A stretch of DNA of 64,000 nt from JBBDRW01 sp040905265. Its GTDB lineage: Bacteria; Bacteroidota; Rhodothermia; Balneolales; Balneolaceae. The stretch lies in NCBI GenBank assembly GCA_040905265.1, contig JBBDRW010000147.1, positions 1-64,000 on the forward strand, in the 5' to 3' direction. Position 1 is the stretch's first letter; every line of letters begins with the position of its first letter. Below the pieces are notes generated by a model, which was not told where the DNA came from, did no database searches, and worked only from the letters and a program-made list of their open reading frames with translations. Position numbers and translations under genes: made by a program. Shown here piece after piece: positions 33,756 to 44,009 of the stretch.

Positions 33756-36734
33756 ATGGATAAGGGATCTTCTGTTATGAGATATAAAAATACTATACGA
33801 CATATACTCTGCTATCTGCTGTTCGGTGGAGTGATTGGATTGGGAGCAGCAGACTCTCTCTCTGCACAGAGCCAGTCTGTCAGCGGAACGGTTACATCTG
33901 TGGCTGACGGAGAAGCGCTTCCGGGGGTGAATATTGCTGTGAAAGGGACGACGATGGGTACCACATCAGATTTTAACGGGGAGTATTCTCTTACTGTCCC
34001 CTCTTCAAGCGATACACTCGTCTTCTCGTTTATCGGTTATGAGACTCTGGAAGTTCCGGTAGAGGGACGAAGTGTTATTGATATCGCACTTGTACAGGTG
34101 GCGATAGAGGGGGGCGAATTGGTTGTGATCGGCTATGGTGCCGTTCAGCGGAGGGATATAACCGGTTCGGTTGCATCCGTATCGAGTCAGGATATACAAG
34201 AGGTCCCCGTAAGTGATGCCGGCCAGGCACTTCAGGGACGTGCGACAGGTGTTGTGGCGCTTTCGTCCGGTAACAGGCCCGGCCAGGGTATGACGATTAG
34301 AATCCGGGGACGGCGCTCTCTGAGCGCTTCCAACGAACCGCTTTTTGTGGTCGACGGCATACCGCTGGAGGGGAATATTAATGATATCAACCCGAGGGAT
34401 ATCGAGTCGATGGAGGTGTTGAAGGATGCTTCAGCGACAGCGATCTACGGGTCAAGGGGTGCGAACGGAGTTGTGCTCGTTACTACCAGCAGGGGCGGGA
34501 ACCACCCGACTACGGTCTCCTACTCCGGACATACCGGGATTTCACAGGTGTTGGGTACTCCGGATATGATGAGCGGGCCGGAATTTGCAGAGATGAAGGA
34601 GATCTCCGGACGGAGCTTCACGGCGGCTGAAATGGATGCTATCCAGCGGGGCGTATCGACAGATTGGATCGACCTGCTACTTGAAGAGGGGTATCAGCAT
34701 AACCATCAGCTCACCATTCAGGGCGGTAATGAGAATACCCAGTTTTCAGTATCCGGAAATTTCTTTTTTGAAAGAGGGGTCATCAGTAATCAGGATTTTA
34801 ACCGGAACACGTTCCGGGTGAACCTCGATCACAGCATTTCTGACCGGTTTCGAATCGGTACATCAACACAGATCTCCAATCAGGTTCAGAATTGGGGGTC
34901 GAATCCGTATGGAGGGGCGCTCGCTACCAACCCGCTGGCAGAACCGTATGACAGTGAAGGGAATCTGATCTATCGTCCCGGCGCCGACCCCTTGATCTTC
35001 AATCCGCTGGCGGATCTGGAGGACGATGTCTATGTGGATGAACGAACCAGGCTCCGGGTTTTCAGCAACATTTTTGCGGATCTTCAAATTACCGACAATT
35101 TCAACTACCGGATGAATTTCGGCCCGGACTTTCAGGATTATCGCCGAGGCCTGTTTCAGGGAAGTTTGTCAGGGGCACGGCAATTTGGCAGCCCGTATGC
35201 CGCGAAAGAGCACAGCCGGAATATGACCTACACCTTTGAGAATATTCTCACCTTCCGGGAAGACTTCGGCGAGCATCATGCGATTGACGTAACCGGGTTG
35301 TACAGTATTCAGAAATCGACTCTGGAGGAGTCCGATATCTCTGCATCAGAACTGCCCTATGAGCACCAGAAGTTCCATAACATCGGAACCGGTGCGACCA
35401 TCGAAGGCCTTGGAAGCAATCTGGAGGAGTGGGGGCTTATGTCCTGGATGGGACGGGTAAATTACCGCCTGATGGATCGCTATCTCCTTACGGTTACCGG
35501 ACGGTATGACGGTTCCTCCCGCCTTGCGGAAGAGAACCGGTGGGGATTCTTCCCGTCGGCAGCAATAGGCTGGAGAATCAGTGACGAACCGTTTATGGCA
35601 GATCAGACTCTCTTCTCCGAGCTTCGTGCCCGGGTGAGTTACGGGGTTACCGGAAATACAGCCATTAATCCCTATCAGACGAGAGGCGGACTGAACAGAA
35701 CCAACTATTCGTTTGGTGGAAACTCTGCCTATGGCTACAGGCCCGGCTCGATTGCAAATCCGGAACTGAAGTGGGAGACCTCTGCAACATTCAACATCGG
35801 GATCGATTTTGGCCTCTGGAATGACCGCGTAGCGGGTAGCGTGGAAGTCTATCAGACGAAAACAACCGATCTGCTGCTTCAGAGAAACATTCCGATTACC
35901 TCAGGATTCAACTCGGTTCTGGAGAATATCGGAGAGACGCAAAACAGGGGATATGAAGTCAACATCACCAGCCGAAACATCAGTAACCAGAATTTCAGCT
36001 GGACTACAACTGCAAATATATTCGGAAACAGTGAAGAGATCGTTGATCTGTATGGAACGGGTACCGATGATATTGGAAATGAGTGGTTTATCGGTGAAGC
36101 CCTTACCGTCTGGTACGATTATGACAAGACCGGTATCTGGCAGTTGAATGAAGCTGACCAGGCGGCTGAGTTCAGTCAGACACCCGGACAGATTAAAGTC
36201 AGGGATGTGAATGGAGACGGAAGGATCAATGAGCAGGACCGGGTGATTATCGGGACAGATATGCCGCTGGTTAATATCGGGCTGGGGAACCGTTTCCGCT
36301 ATAAAGATTTTGACCTGTCGGTTTTTGTTTTCGGAAGTTTCGGGCATACCATCTTCAACAACTTCCAGGTTGCGAACAGCACCATGCAGGGGCGTTATAA
36401 CAATCTCTCGATTGATTACTGGACGCCGGATAACCCGACAAATAATCATCCGGTTCCGGACGGCTCGCTGGAGCGGCCATTGTATGACTCTTCCAGGGGA
36501 TACATGCCCGGTGACTTTTTGAAAGTGAGAAATATTCAATTCGGCTATAATCTGCCGGTTTCGTTGCTTGGCCAGGCAGGTATCCGGTCTGCACGAATCT
36601 ATCTGAATGCCGAGACTCCGTTTGTCTTCTCAAGGCTTGATGAAGGAGTTGACCCGGAGCAGTATGGCGGCAGGATTGAGGGCAGTGTACCCAGTACACG
36701 CCTCTTCACGGTGGGCGTAAATATCAATTTCTAA
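33756..36734 (+). CDS. susC: SusC/RagA-type TonB-linked outer-membrane transporter
   Basis: A 992-residue receptor. A signal peptide (ends about residue 38, LSAQ) is followed by a carboxypeptidase-regulatory domain (VSGTVTSVADGEALPGVNIAVKGT), then a TonB-interaction and plug region (VVIGYGAVQRRDITGSV, RIRGRRSLSASNEPLFVVDG, DASATAIYGSRGANGVVLVTT). The barrel ends LFTVGVNINF. It imports oligosaccharides bound by its SusD partner. The start may be ATG 33756 or ATG 33777 (MRYKNTIR), which has AAGGGA upstream. susD follows after 18 bp. The glycan is probably glucuronic-acid-containing, judged from the locus. Confidence 0.96.
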   Translation: MDKGSSVMRYKNTIRHILCYLLFGGVIGLGAADSLSAQSQSVSGTVTSVADGEALPGVNIAVKGTTMGTTSDFNGEYSLTVPSSSDTLVFSFIGYETLEVPVEGRSVIDIALVQVAIEGGELVVIGYGAVQRRDITGSVASVSSQDIQEVPVSDAGQALQGRATGVVALSSGNRPGQGMTIRIRGRRSLSASNEPLFVVDGIPLEGNINDINPRDIESMEVLKDASATAIYGSRGANGVVLVTTSRGGNHPTTVSYSGHTGISQVLGTPDMMSGPEFAEMKEISGRSFTAAEMDAIQRGVSTDWIDLLLEEGYQHNHQLTIQGGNENTQFSVSGNFFFERGVISNQDFNRNTFRVNLDHSISDRFRIGTSTQISNQVQNWGSNPYGGALATNPLAEPYDSEGNLIYRPGADPLIFNPLADLEDDVYVDERTRLRVFSNIFADLQITDNFNYRMNFGPDFQDYRRGLFQGSLSGARQFGSPYAAKEHSRNMTYTFENILTFREDFGEHHAIDVTGLYSIQKSTLEESDISASELPYEHQKFHNIGTGATIEGLGSNLEEWGLMSWMGRVNYRLMDRYLLTVTGRYDGSSRLAEENRWGFFPSAAIGWRISDEPFMADQTLFSELRARVSYGVTGNTAINPYQTRGGLNRTNYSFGGNSAYGYRPGSIANPELKWETSATFNIGIDFGLWNDRVAGSVEVYQTKTTDLLLQRNIPITSGFNSVLENIGETQNRGYEVNITSRNISNQNFSWTTTANIFGNSEEIVDLYGTGTDDIGNEWFIGEALTVWYDYDKTGIWQLNEADQAAEFSQTPGQIKVRDVNGDGRINEQDRVIIGTDMPLVNIGLGNRFRYKDFDLSVFVFGSFGHTIFNNFQVANSTMQGRYNNLSIDYWTPDNPTNNHPVPDGSLERPLYDSSRGYMPGDFLKVRNIQFGYNLPVSLLGQAGIRSARIYLNAETPFVFSRLDEGVDPEQYGGRIEGSVPSTRLFTVGVNINF

Positions 36735-36752
36735 AGAAAAGGTTTCAGAACA

Positions 36753-38425
36753 ATGAAAAAATCAATGTACAGATATCTACTCTCAACACTTGTCCTGGGA
36801 TCATTGGTTGTTATCGCTTCCTGTGATGTCCTGGATGAACAGATCGTCTCCGGTGTTACCGTGGACGCACACTACAGTACTCCGGCAGGGTTTGAAGACG
36901 CTGTGAATGCCGCTTATGTTCAGTTGCGTCAATATTACGGTTCCGAGCAGGGGGGCAACCTCAACGCTTTGGGTANNNNNNNNNNGATATTATCTCAAAC
37001 GGCGGTCATGGAGGTTTTCACTACATGAATCAGTACACGGCCGGCCTGAATTCGGAGTCATCGCCGTTCTGGCACATCTGGAATAACTTCTACCAGGCGA
37101 TCAATACCTGTAATGCCGCTGTAAACCGTGCCTCGGAGCTCGATTTACCACAGTCTGAACGGGATGCAAAAGTAGCAGAAGTCCGGTACCTGAGGGCACA
37201 CTACTACTTTCTGCTGGTTCAGAACTTCGGGCCGATACATCTGACACTGGATGAGACAATCGGTGTGGAGATCGATGCGAACCGGACATCGGAAGATGTG
37301 GTTTACGATGCGATCATCAGCGATCTGGACTTTGCAATTCAAAATCTTCCGGTGGTCCAGAGTGACTGGGGAAGAGCAACGGAACCGGCAGCCAAGCATC
37401 TGTTGTCACTGGTCTATCTGACCAGAGGGTATCAGGATTTTGGTGCAGGTAGTGATTTCGCCATGGCAGCACAACTGGCTGACGAAGTGATCAATGACTA
37501 CCACCACCGTTTGCTGGACGATTTTGCCGATGTCTTTGATCATGACAACGAGCAGAATGACGAAGTGATCTGGTCCGTTCAGTATACGGATGATCCTCTC
37601 ATAAACGATCCCGGAAACCACAGCCACATGCACTATCGCCCCTGGTATGAGGTATTCAGTAATGGGTTGGATCGTGCGCTGGAACCCGGATACGGGCGGC
37701 CCTGGATCCGGTTTCGGCCATCCCCGTTCGGGATGGAGAATTTCCGGCCGCTGGATGTTGACTCTCGTTATGAGAAGTCATTTCAGGATGTCTGGTATTT
37801 CAATACGGAAAACGGGATTCCGGACGGAGCAGCGGTTGGGGATACAGCTGTGTGGGTCACCGACAAGTTCTTGACCCAGGCGGATGTGGATGAGATTGAA
37901 GGCCGTCTGCCGGGAGTAAATCTGATGACCTGGAATATGGACAACGAAAGCGATCCCTGGTATTGGGACATCAATATGTTTCCAAACCTGACCAAAGTGG
38001 ATGATTTCAAACGCCCCTCGGTAAATCATGCGGATGGAAACCGGGATTATATCGTTTACCGGCTTGCCGAAACCTATCTGAATGCTGCGGAAGCGTTGGT
38101 GATGAACGGACAGGCATCAGAAGCGGTACCCTATGTCAATGCGGTTCGTATGCGGGCAGCCCACCCTGGCCGTACAGCAGAGATAGTAGTCACTGCGGCA
38201 GACCTGGATCTAGACTTTATTCTGGATGAACGTGGCAGGGAGCTTTACGGGGAGCAGAAGCGATGGCTGGATCTGAAGCGGACGGGAAAACTGGTGGAGA
38301 GGGTAAGGCTCTACAATCCAACCGTTGGAGCCCAGAATATTCAGGACCACCATGCACTCCGTCCGATTCCGGCGAATCAGTTGACAAGGACGTCCAGCGA
38401 CTATCCACAAAACCCGGGCTACTAA
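36753..38425 (+). CDS. susD: SusD/RagB-type glycan-binding lipoprotein, interrupted by an assembly gap
   Basis: SusD partner of the upstream SusC. The N-terminus is a lipoprotein signal (Cys24 in VIASCDV). It then has SusD-like helices (AGFEDAVNAAYVQLRQYYG), and after the gap DIISNGGHGGFHYMNQYT, with RAHYYFLLVQNFG (a TPR helix) and the C-terminal NAVRMRAAHPG, DERGRELYGEQKRWLDLKRTGKL and PIPANQL. Ten N at 36976-36985 shift the frame by one base. The joined sequence LG-[gap]-DIISNGG reads as a normal SusD if the true gap is 2 mod 3 bases, so this is one gene, not a pseudogene. Confidence 0.93.
36976..36985. other. Assembly gap of ten N
   Basis: A run of ten N inside susD. The preceding base (A) plus two unknown bases would complete a codon and restore the frame, so the number of N is a placeholder. 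Confidence 0.98.
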
Positions 38426-38545
38426 AGGGGTTGTCTGGAGTTCTTGCAAGGCTCCAGATGGAGTTCCGTCAACCATGCGATACAGGAATTCTTCCAGATG
38501 GCGGAGCCACGCAGGAAGTTGGTTGACAGATACTATTCCCATAGA
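38426..38545. other. Structured spacer after susD
   Basis: This holds a small hairpin CTGGAG (38435-38440) / CTCCAG (38452-38457). A wider inverted pair follows: GTCAACC (38468-38474) with GGTTGAC (38520-38526). GTCAACCATGCGAT also occurs in the 37-bp repeat family at 4713. Confidence 0.45.
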
Positions 38546-38596
38546 TTAAAATGCTGCCCTGGAGAGTAGCGTTTTCTCTTCAGGGCAGCATTTTAA
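38546..38596 (+). terminator. Strong terminator hairpin after susCD
   Basis: TTAAAATGCTGCCCTG (38546-38561) pairs perfectly with CAGGGCAGCATTTTAA (38581-38596), a 16-bp stem with A and T tracts at the base. It can stop transcription in either direction and separates susCD from the enzymes downstream. Confidence 0.88.
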
Positions 38597-38624
38597 GCAA
38601 ATGGCAAACCTCTGTTCGGCACCC

Positions 38625-38650
38625 CTGGAGTCTGTCGGACTTGCGGAATC
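38625..38650 (+). repeat. Interspersed repeat (GGAGTCTGTCGG family)
   Basis: CTGGAGTCTGTCGGACTT continues to GCGGAATC, resembling 3741-3767. It lies between the terminator and the DUF6807-ThuA gene. Confidence 0.5.
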
Positions 38651-38752
38651 CAAACTCTGAGTGTCCTTCTTACTTCACTTTAGGTACATTGCACCTTCAA
38701 AATTGAAGTTGCAGGTCGTGTACCAAACGTTCAGACAGTATTCAAAAACATT

Positions 38753-40771
38753 ATGCACAGATGTATTGACAGATTCGCAATACTTCTACTCATTTCAGGA
38801 GTATGGCTGGCCGCGGTACCCGCGGGAGTAACAGGACAATCGGCAGTTCCGGTGCCGGAAACTCTTGCGGAGATCGCCGTATATGCCGGAGAATATGACC
38901 GGCTGAATACTCCGGTAACCGCTTCCCTGCAGGGTGTACGCTTGTCACAGGATGGGATACATGCCCTTCAACTGGTTGAAGTTACTGCCGGCCTGGAGCG
39001 GCCGGTGTCTTCGCAGGTACAGCCGGGACTTCCGGGGACTCTTTCCTGGATTCTCGACGATGAAACAGGCCGGGGTGAAGTGAGAAACTATGAACTTCGC
39101 CTCACACCTCCGGACGGGTCCGTTCAGCCGGCACAAATCGTGGATTTGGAGGACAACGGGGAGGAGTTACTGATTACGTTTGACGGCAAACCAGTTTTGA
39201 ACTACAGATACTCCGTCATGGAAGTCCCGGACGGGGTTGATGAAATCTACACGAGAGGTGGTTATATCCACCCGATCTGGTCCCCTGGCGGGGAGATTCT
39301 CAGTAGAATCCAGCCTCCGGATCACTATCATCACTACGGGATCTGGAATCCCTGGACGCAGACCGAGTTTGAAGGGAGGGTTGTCGATTTTTGGAATCTT
39401 GCAAAGGGGGAGGGAACAGTCCGGTCTGAACATATCCCGGAACGGACAAGCGGCGATGTGTTTGGCGGTTTTAAGGCCCTTCACGACCATGTCGATTTTA
39501 CCGGCCCGGCAGGAGAGAAAGTCGCTCTGAATGAGGAGTGGGATGTCGACGTTTGGAATGTCAGGGCAGAAGCCGGACAGGAGATTTGGCTGATCGATTT
39601 TGTTTCGACACTCAGTCCGGCAACGTCCGAGCCTTTCACGATTCTCGAGTACCGGTATCAGGGGTTCAGTTTGCGGGCTACCGAACGCTGGAATGACGAG
39701 AATGCTGACCTGCTTACTTCGGAGGGGTATGACAAGAGCAATGCAAATGCAACGCGTGCCAGATGGATCGATGTAAACGGCATCTCGGATGTACCTGAAG
39801 GGAGGTCCGGGATTCTCTTTATGACTCATCCGGAAAATTACAACTTTCCGGAACAGCTCCGGATCTGGCCGGTTGGTACAAACGGCGGAGTTGAAAATGT
39901 CTATATCAATTTTAATCCGGCGCAGGATCGTGATTTCATATTGCAACCGGGAAAGTCTTATACCCTGAAACACCGCATGCTGGTATACGATGGAAGGATT
40001 ACTCCGGAGGTTGCTGACCGCATCTGGAGCGATTACGCCAGCCCGCCGGCCGTAGAGGTACAGCCGGTGGATGCCCTTTCAGGGGCGCGGGTGCTGGTGT
40101 ACACCCGGAATGGCGAGGGGTATGTACATGACAACCTCTCTTACAGTGTAATGGCGATTGAGAAACTGGGTGAAGAGAACGGGTTCAGGGTAGATGTCTC
40201 CAACAACCCTTCTCATTTTACCCTTGAGAATCTGAGCCGTTATGACGCGCTCATCTTCTCCAATACCAACAATGACATTTTTGAGACAGCGGCCCAGAGA
40301 GAAGCCTTGCAGGAGTATATACAGAACGGCGGCGGATTCCTCGGTATTCACTCTGCATCAGGATCAGAGCGCTCCTGGCCCTGGTTTTCACAGTTGCTTG
40401 GCGGGAATTTTGTTCGTCATGCACCGCAGCAGGATTTTACTGTGAACGTGCTGGACCAAAGCCACCCCTCTACCTCTTTCCTGCCCGACCGGTGGGAGAT
40501 TGAAAGTGATGAGTGTTACTTCATGGATGAATTGAACCCCCGGATACGGGTGCTCCTTTCAGCTGATCTCTCAACTGTTTCAGATGAAGGCCGTGATGAG
40601 TTTCCCGGAACTCTCTTCGGAGAGGAGTTCCCTCTTGCGTGGTATCAGACGTTTGACGGCGGCCGTCAGTGGTACACATCACTTGGGCACAGGCCGGAAC
40701 AGTATGAAGATCCTCTGTTTTTAAGGCATATCCTGGGCGGCCTCCGCTGGGTAGTAAGCGGGTCACCATAA
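38753..40771 (+). CDS. DUF6807 (PmoA-like) and ThuA fusion protein, secreted
   Basis: A 672-residue exported protein with a signal peptide (residues 1-29, ending TGQS). Residues about 35-435 resemble DUF6807/PmoA (GGYIHPIWSPGGEILSRIQP, DHYHHYGIWNPW, ILFMTHPENYNFPEQLRIWP). Residues about 445-665 form a ThuA-like glutamine-amidotransferase-fold domain (VLVYTRNGEGYVHDNL, ALIFSNTNNDIF, GGGFLGIHSASGSE, PLAWYQTFDGGRQWYTSLGH). ThuA is linked to 3-keto-trehalose metabolism. The fusion fits an oxidative sugar route with the next two dehydrogenases. A half LacI-like site (CAAACGTT, 38724) precedes it. Confidence 0.85.
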   Translation: MHRCIDRFAILLLISGVWLAAVPAGVTGQSAVPVPETLAEIAVYAGEYDRLNTPVTASLQGVRLSQDGIHALQLVEVTAGLERPVSSQVQPGLPGTLSWILDDETGRGEVRNYELRLTPPDGSVQPAQIVDLEDNGEELLITFDGKPVLNYRYSVMEVPDGVDEIYTRGGYIHPIWSPGGEILSRIQPPDHYHHYGIWNPWTQTEFEGRVVDFWNLAKGEGTVRSEHIPERTSGDVFGGFKALHDHVDFTGPAGEKVALNEEWDVDVWNVRAEAGQEIWLIDFVSTLSPATSEPFTILEYRYQGFSLRATERWNDENADLLTSEGYDKSNANATRARWIDVNGISDVPEGRSGILFMTHPENYNFPEQLRIWPVGTNGGVENVYINFNPAQDRDFILQPGKSYTLKHRMLVYDGRITPEVADRIWSDYASPPAVEVQPVDALSGARVLVYTRNGEGYVHDNLSYSVMAIEKLGEENGFRVDVSNNPSHFTLENLSRYDALIFSNTNNDIFETAAQREALQEYIQNGGGFLGIHSASGSERSWPWFSQLLGGNFVRHAPQQDFTVNVLDQSHPSTSFLPDRWEIESDECYFMDELNPRIRVLLSADLSTVSDEGRDEFPGTLFGEEFPLAWYQTFDGGRQWYTSLGHRPEQYEDPLFLRHILGGLRWVVSGSP

Positions 40772-40840
40772 TTTTACAGGATCAGGCCTGTCCTGAACCG
40801 GTTCTCACAATCAGGCAGATAAACATAAAATCTACAGATC

Positions 40841-42283
40841 ATGAATAAAAAGAAAAATAACAGGAAGGATGGTATGACCAGGCGGGAGTACCTGAAAAAA
40901 TCTGTGTTGGGAACGGCCGGGCTGTTTGCAGCACCGTCAATTGTACCCTCTACTGTATTTGGAAAGAGCGCACCAAGTGAAAAGATCCATGTAGCACAGA
41001 TTGGATTCGGACGGATCGCCAGATTGCATGACCTTCCGGAGACCATGAAGGAGGAGGGTGTGCGCGTTGTGGCAATCAGTGAAGTGGACAGAAATCGCCT
41101 TGAAGATGGGAAACGGTTCGTTCAGGGGTGGTATGAGCAGCAAACAGGCCGAACCGATTATATAGATGTACAGCTTTATCAGGATTACCGGGAGATGCTT
41201 GAGGATCCGGGAGCAGACATTGATGCTGTTATTGTCAGCACACCTGATCACGGCCACCTGTTACCGGTCGTTCACTCAGCGATAAAAGGGAAGGATATTT
41301 ACCTGCAAAAACCTCACTCACTGACCGTTCGCGAGGGGCGTACGATGACCGATATTCTACAGAGAATGGGTACGGTTTTTCAGATCGGAAGCCAGCAGAG
41401 GGCCATGCACCCCTGGCCCCAGTTCAAGCGTGCGTGTGAACTGGTAAGGAACGGGCGGATCGGAACTATTCATACCATTTATGTCGGTTTACCGGGGGAC
41501 CCGCCCGGAGGAGATCCGACCCCGATGCCTGTACCGGAGAACCTGGATTACGATTTATGGCTGGGACCAACTCCCAGAGTGCCCTATACAATAGACCGGG
41601 TACATCCGCAGGAGGAGTACGGACGTGGAGGCTGGCTGCGCTGTGAACAGTTCTCGGCCGGGATGATTACAGGATGGGGCGCACACCATCTGGATATCGC
41701 GCACTGGGGAATGGGGATGGAGTATACCGGGCCGATTGAACTCGAGGCGACGGCTGAATTTCCAACGGAAGGACTTTGGAATGTTCACGGGCCGTTCAAG
41801 GTAGAGGCGAAATATGCCAACGGGGTTACCATGCATGTTTCCGGCGACTATCCCAATGGAGTGCGTTTTGAAGGAGATGAAGGGTGGATCTTTGTTACTC
41901 GCGGTGCTGCTCAGGTGACAGACAGCGATCCTGATACCGGTGAACCGTTGGAAGCCCCCTTGAGGGCAAGTGATCCATCCATTCTTACTTCTGAAATCGG
42001 GCCGAATGAACTTCATCTGAAGGGTGTGGAGGGGGAAGAGCACCATACAAACTGGATTCGAAATATTCGAAACCGGAGTGTGAATACCTATGCACCGGCC
42101 GAGATTTCGCACCGTTCAACGTCCGCATGCCTGATCTCCCATATCGCGATGAAACTCCCGAGGAGACTCTATTGGGACCCGGTTAATGAGCGATTTAAGA
42201 ATGATGACGAGGCGAATGCCATGCTCTCCAGGCCACAAAGGTATCCCTATACAGTTTCTGAAATTCCCGGGTTAAACCTGTAA
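40841..42283 (+). CDS. Gfo/Idh/MocA oxidoreductase, Tat-exported
   Basis: A 480-residue NAD(P)-dependent oxidoreductase with a twin-arginine signal (Arg14-Arg15 in TRREYLKKSVLGTAG), so it is folded with cofactor before export to the periplasm. The Rossmann start is HVAQIGFGRIARLHDLP; the dehydrogenase motifs are DAVIVSTPDHGHLLPV and YLQKPHSLTVREGR, where the EKP-like lysine is present as QKP. A DLWLGPTPRVPY block and GWGAHHLDIAHWGMG follow, typical of periplasmic members. They may oxidise glycosides at C3. The following gene is a related oxidoreductase. Confidence 0.9.
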   Translation: MNKKKNNRKDGMTRREYLKKSVLGTAGLFAAPSIVPSTVFGKSAPSEKIHVAQIGFGRIARLHDLPETMKEEGVRVVAISEVDRNRLEDGKRFVQGWYEQQTGRTDYIDVQLYQDYREMLEDPGADIDAVIVSTPDHGHLLPVVHSAIKGKDIYLQKPHSLTVREGRTMTDILQRMGTVFQIGSQQRAMHPWPQFKRACELVRNGRIGTIHTIYVGLPGDPPGGDPTPMPVPENLDYDLWLGPTPRVPYTIDRVHPQEEYGRGGWLRCEQFSAGMITGWGAHHLDIAHWGMGMEYTGPIELEATAEFPTEGLWNVHGPFKVEAKYANGVTMHVSGDYPNGVRFEGDEGWIFVTRGAAQVTDSDPDTGEPLEAPLRASDPSILTSEIGPNELHLKGVEGEEHHTNWIRNIRNRSVNTYAPAEISHRSTSACLISHIAMKLPRRLYWDPVNERFKNDDEANAMLSRPQRYPYTVSEIPGLNL

Positions 42284-42522
42284 ATTGGATTCGTGCCGCT
42301 AACCTGTTTCGAAGCAGTGTCAACACTCCTGTTTCTTTACCTTCAGGCGGAGAAAACCTGCCGGGATATGGGTCATCTGCTGTTTCGTTCAGACGCTTTG
42401 GGTTTGATGAAGTCGTATCGGATATCGACCCGAGGTATATATGCGCCACTGGAACAGAAGCTCTTGTTTTGCTTATATCTGGCAGCTGACCTGACCCGGA
42501 TAGAAAAATTATGTAACTTATT
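42284..42522. other. Spacer between the two oxidoreductase genes
   Basis: About 240 bp without credible genes. Short open frames have no start signals. The 3' end is AT-rich before the next ATG. Confidence 0.4.
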
Positions 42523-43932
42523 ATGATAATGGATGTATACAATACCCTGTTTCGACTCACCTTGTTGATCTCTCTTATTATGACGATTTCCTGTGAACCG
42601 GACCGGTCAGCGGCAGGTTTTTCCGGTTCAGAACACGAAGTAAAGATTATGACTCTGAATCCCGGCCATTTTCATGCCGGGCTGGTTCATAAGTATGGTT
42701 ACGATCAGGTTGACCCCCGGGTACATATTTACGCCCCCGACGGGCCAGAACTGGAGAGTCATCTGGCGCTCCTGAATCAATTCAACAGCCGCGAAGAGAA
42801 TCCGACGAGCTGGGAAACAGTCGTTTACCGCGGTAATGACTATCTGAATCAAATGCTGGAGGAGAAGCCGGGAAATGTGATGGTTGTGGCCGGCAATAAT
42901 GCACGTAAGATCGATTATATCCATGCGGCTGTGAATGCAGGGATTCATGTGCTTGCAGACAAGCCGATGATCATTCACCACGACCGGTTTGACCTGTTAC
43001 AAGAGACTCTTGAACTGGCGGATGAAGAGGGCCTTCTTGTAAACGATATCATGACCGAGCGGCATGAGATTACCTCAATACTTCAAAAAGAGCTCTCGGG
43101 GATACCGGAACTTTTTGGAGAATTAGAGTCCGGCTCTCCGGAAGATCCGGCTATTACCAAGGAGAGCGTTCACTTCTTTAACAAGGTTGTTGCAGGCGAG
43201 CCTTTGATCCGTCCTTCCTGGTTTTTTGACGTTACGCAACAGGGAGAAGCAATCGTTGATGTTTCCACCCATCTTGTCGATCTTATTCTGTGGCAAAGCT
43301 ATCCGGAAGAGCCGATTGATTACCGGAATCCCGGGGAAGGTATTACCGTTCATTCAGCGCGTGTATGGGATACTCCGATGACGGGTGATGAGTTTGAACG
43401 GGTGACCGGGCAACTTGCCTGGCCGGATTTTCTTCAGCCGTATGTAGATTCTGAAGGGCTTCTTCAGGTAGCCGCAAATGGAGAATTCATCTTTAAAGTA
43501 AGAGATACCTGGGGAAAAGTAGCGGTGCTCTGGGGGTACGAAAATCCCGGAGGCGGGGATACACACTACTCCATCATGCGGGGGACCGATGCAAATCTGA
43601 TTATCCGGCAAGATGAAGAGCAGGGCTATCAGGCCACACTCTATGCAGAACCTGTGGAAGGCAGGAGCCGGGAGTCCTTTGAAGAAGCCTTGACGGCTGC
43701 TCTTGGATCACTTTCTGACCGTTATCCCGGACTCACGGCAGAGTATATAGAGGGCCTGGGGTGGGAGATTGGAATCCCTGTTGACTACAAGGAGGGCCAC
43801 GAAGAGCACTTTACCAGAGTAACGGAACTCTATCTTGACTATCTGGTGGAGGGTGAACTGCCGGACTGGGAGCGGGTAAATTTGTTAACCAAGTACTATA
43901 TAACCACCCGGGCATATGAAATGAGCAGATGA
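42523..43932 (+). CDS. Gfo/Idh-like oxidoreductase with specialised C-terminal domain, lipoprotein
   Basis: A 469-residue lipoprotein (Cys24 in MTISCEP). It resembles the 'putative oxidoreductase C-terminal domain' group: an altered Rossmann start (KIMTLNPGHFHAGLVHKYGY), ALLNQFNSREENPTSWE, HVLADKPMIIHHDRFDL with an intact DKP, and NDIMTERHEITSILQKELS. It carries a large C-terminal domain with VSTHLVDLILWQSYPEE and YYITTRAYEMS. The GxGxxG fingerprint is poor, so cofactor use is uncertain. It may oxidise a glycoside or uronoside bound at the membrane surface. Confidence 0.82.
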   Translation: MIMDVYNTLFRLTLLISLIMTISCEPDRSAAGFSGSEHEVKIMTLNPGHFHAGLVHKYGYDQVDPRVHIYAPDGPELESHLALLNQFNSREENPTSWETVVYRGNDYLNQMLEEKPGNVMVVAGNNARKIDYIHAAVNAGIHVLADKPMIIHHDRFDLLQETLELADEEGLLVNDIMTERHEITSILQKELSGIPELFGELESGSPEDPAITKESVHFFNKVVAGEPLIRPSWFFDVTQQGEAIVDVSTHLVDLILWQSYPEEPIDYRNPGEGITVHSARVWDTPMTGDEFERVTGQLAWPDFLQPYVDSEGLLQVAANGEFIFKVRDTWGKVAVLWGYENPGGGDTHYSIMRGTDANLIIRQDEEQGYQATLYAEPVEGRSRESFEEALTAALGSLSDRYPGLTAEYIEGLGWEIGIPVDYKEGHEEHFTRVTELYLDYLVEGELPDWERVNLLTKYYITTRAYEMSR

Positions 43933-44009
43933 GAGAGAAACTCCATCTCTGCCCGGCCATTCATCAGGAGGCCTGAAGAGCTTCTGATACAAAAGCTATT
44001 ACACAACCT

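Noticed and set aside
36753..38425. susD as a frameshifted pseudogene
   Set aside because: The frame change coincides with the run of N; both sides read as intact SusD.
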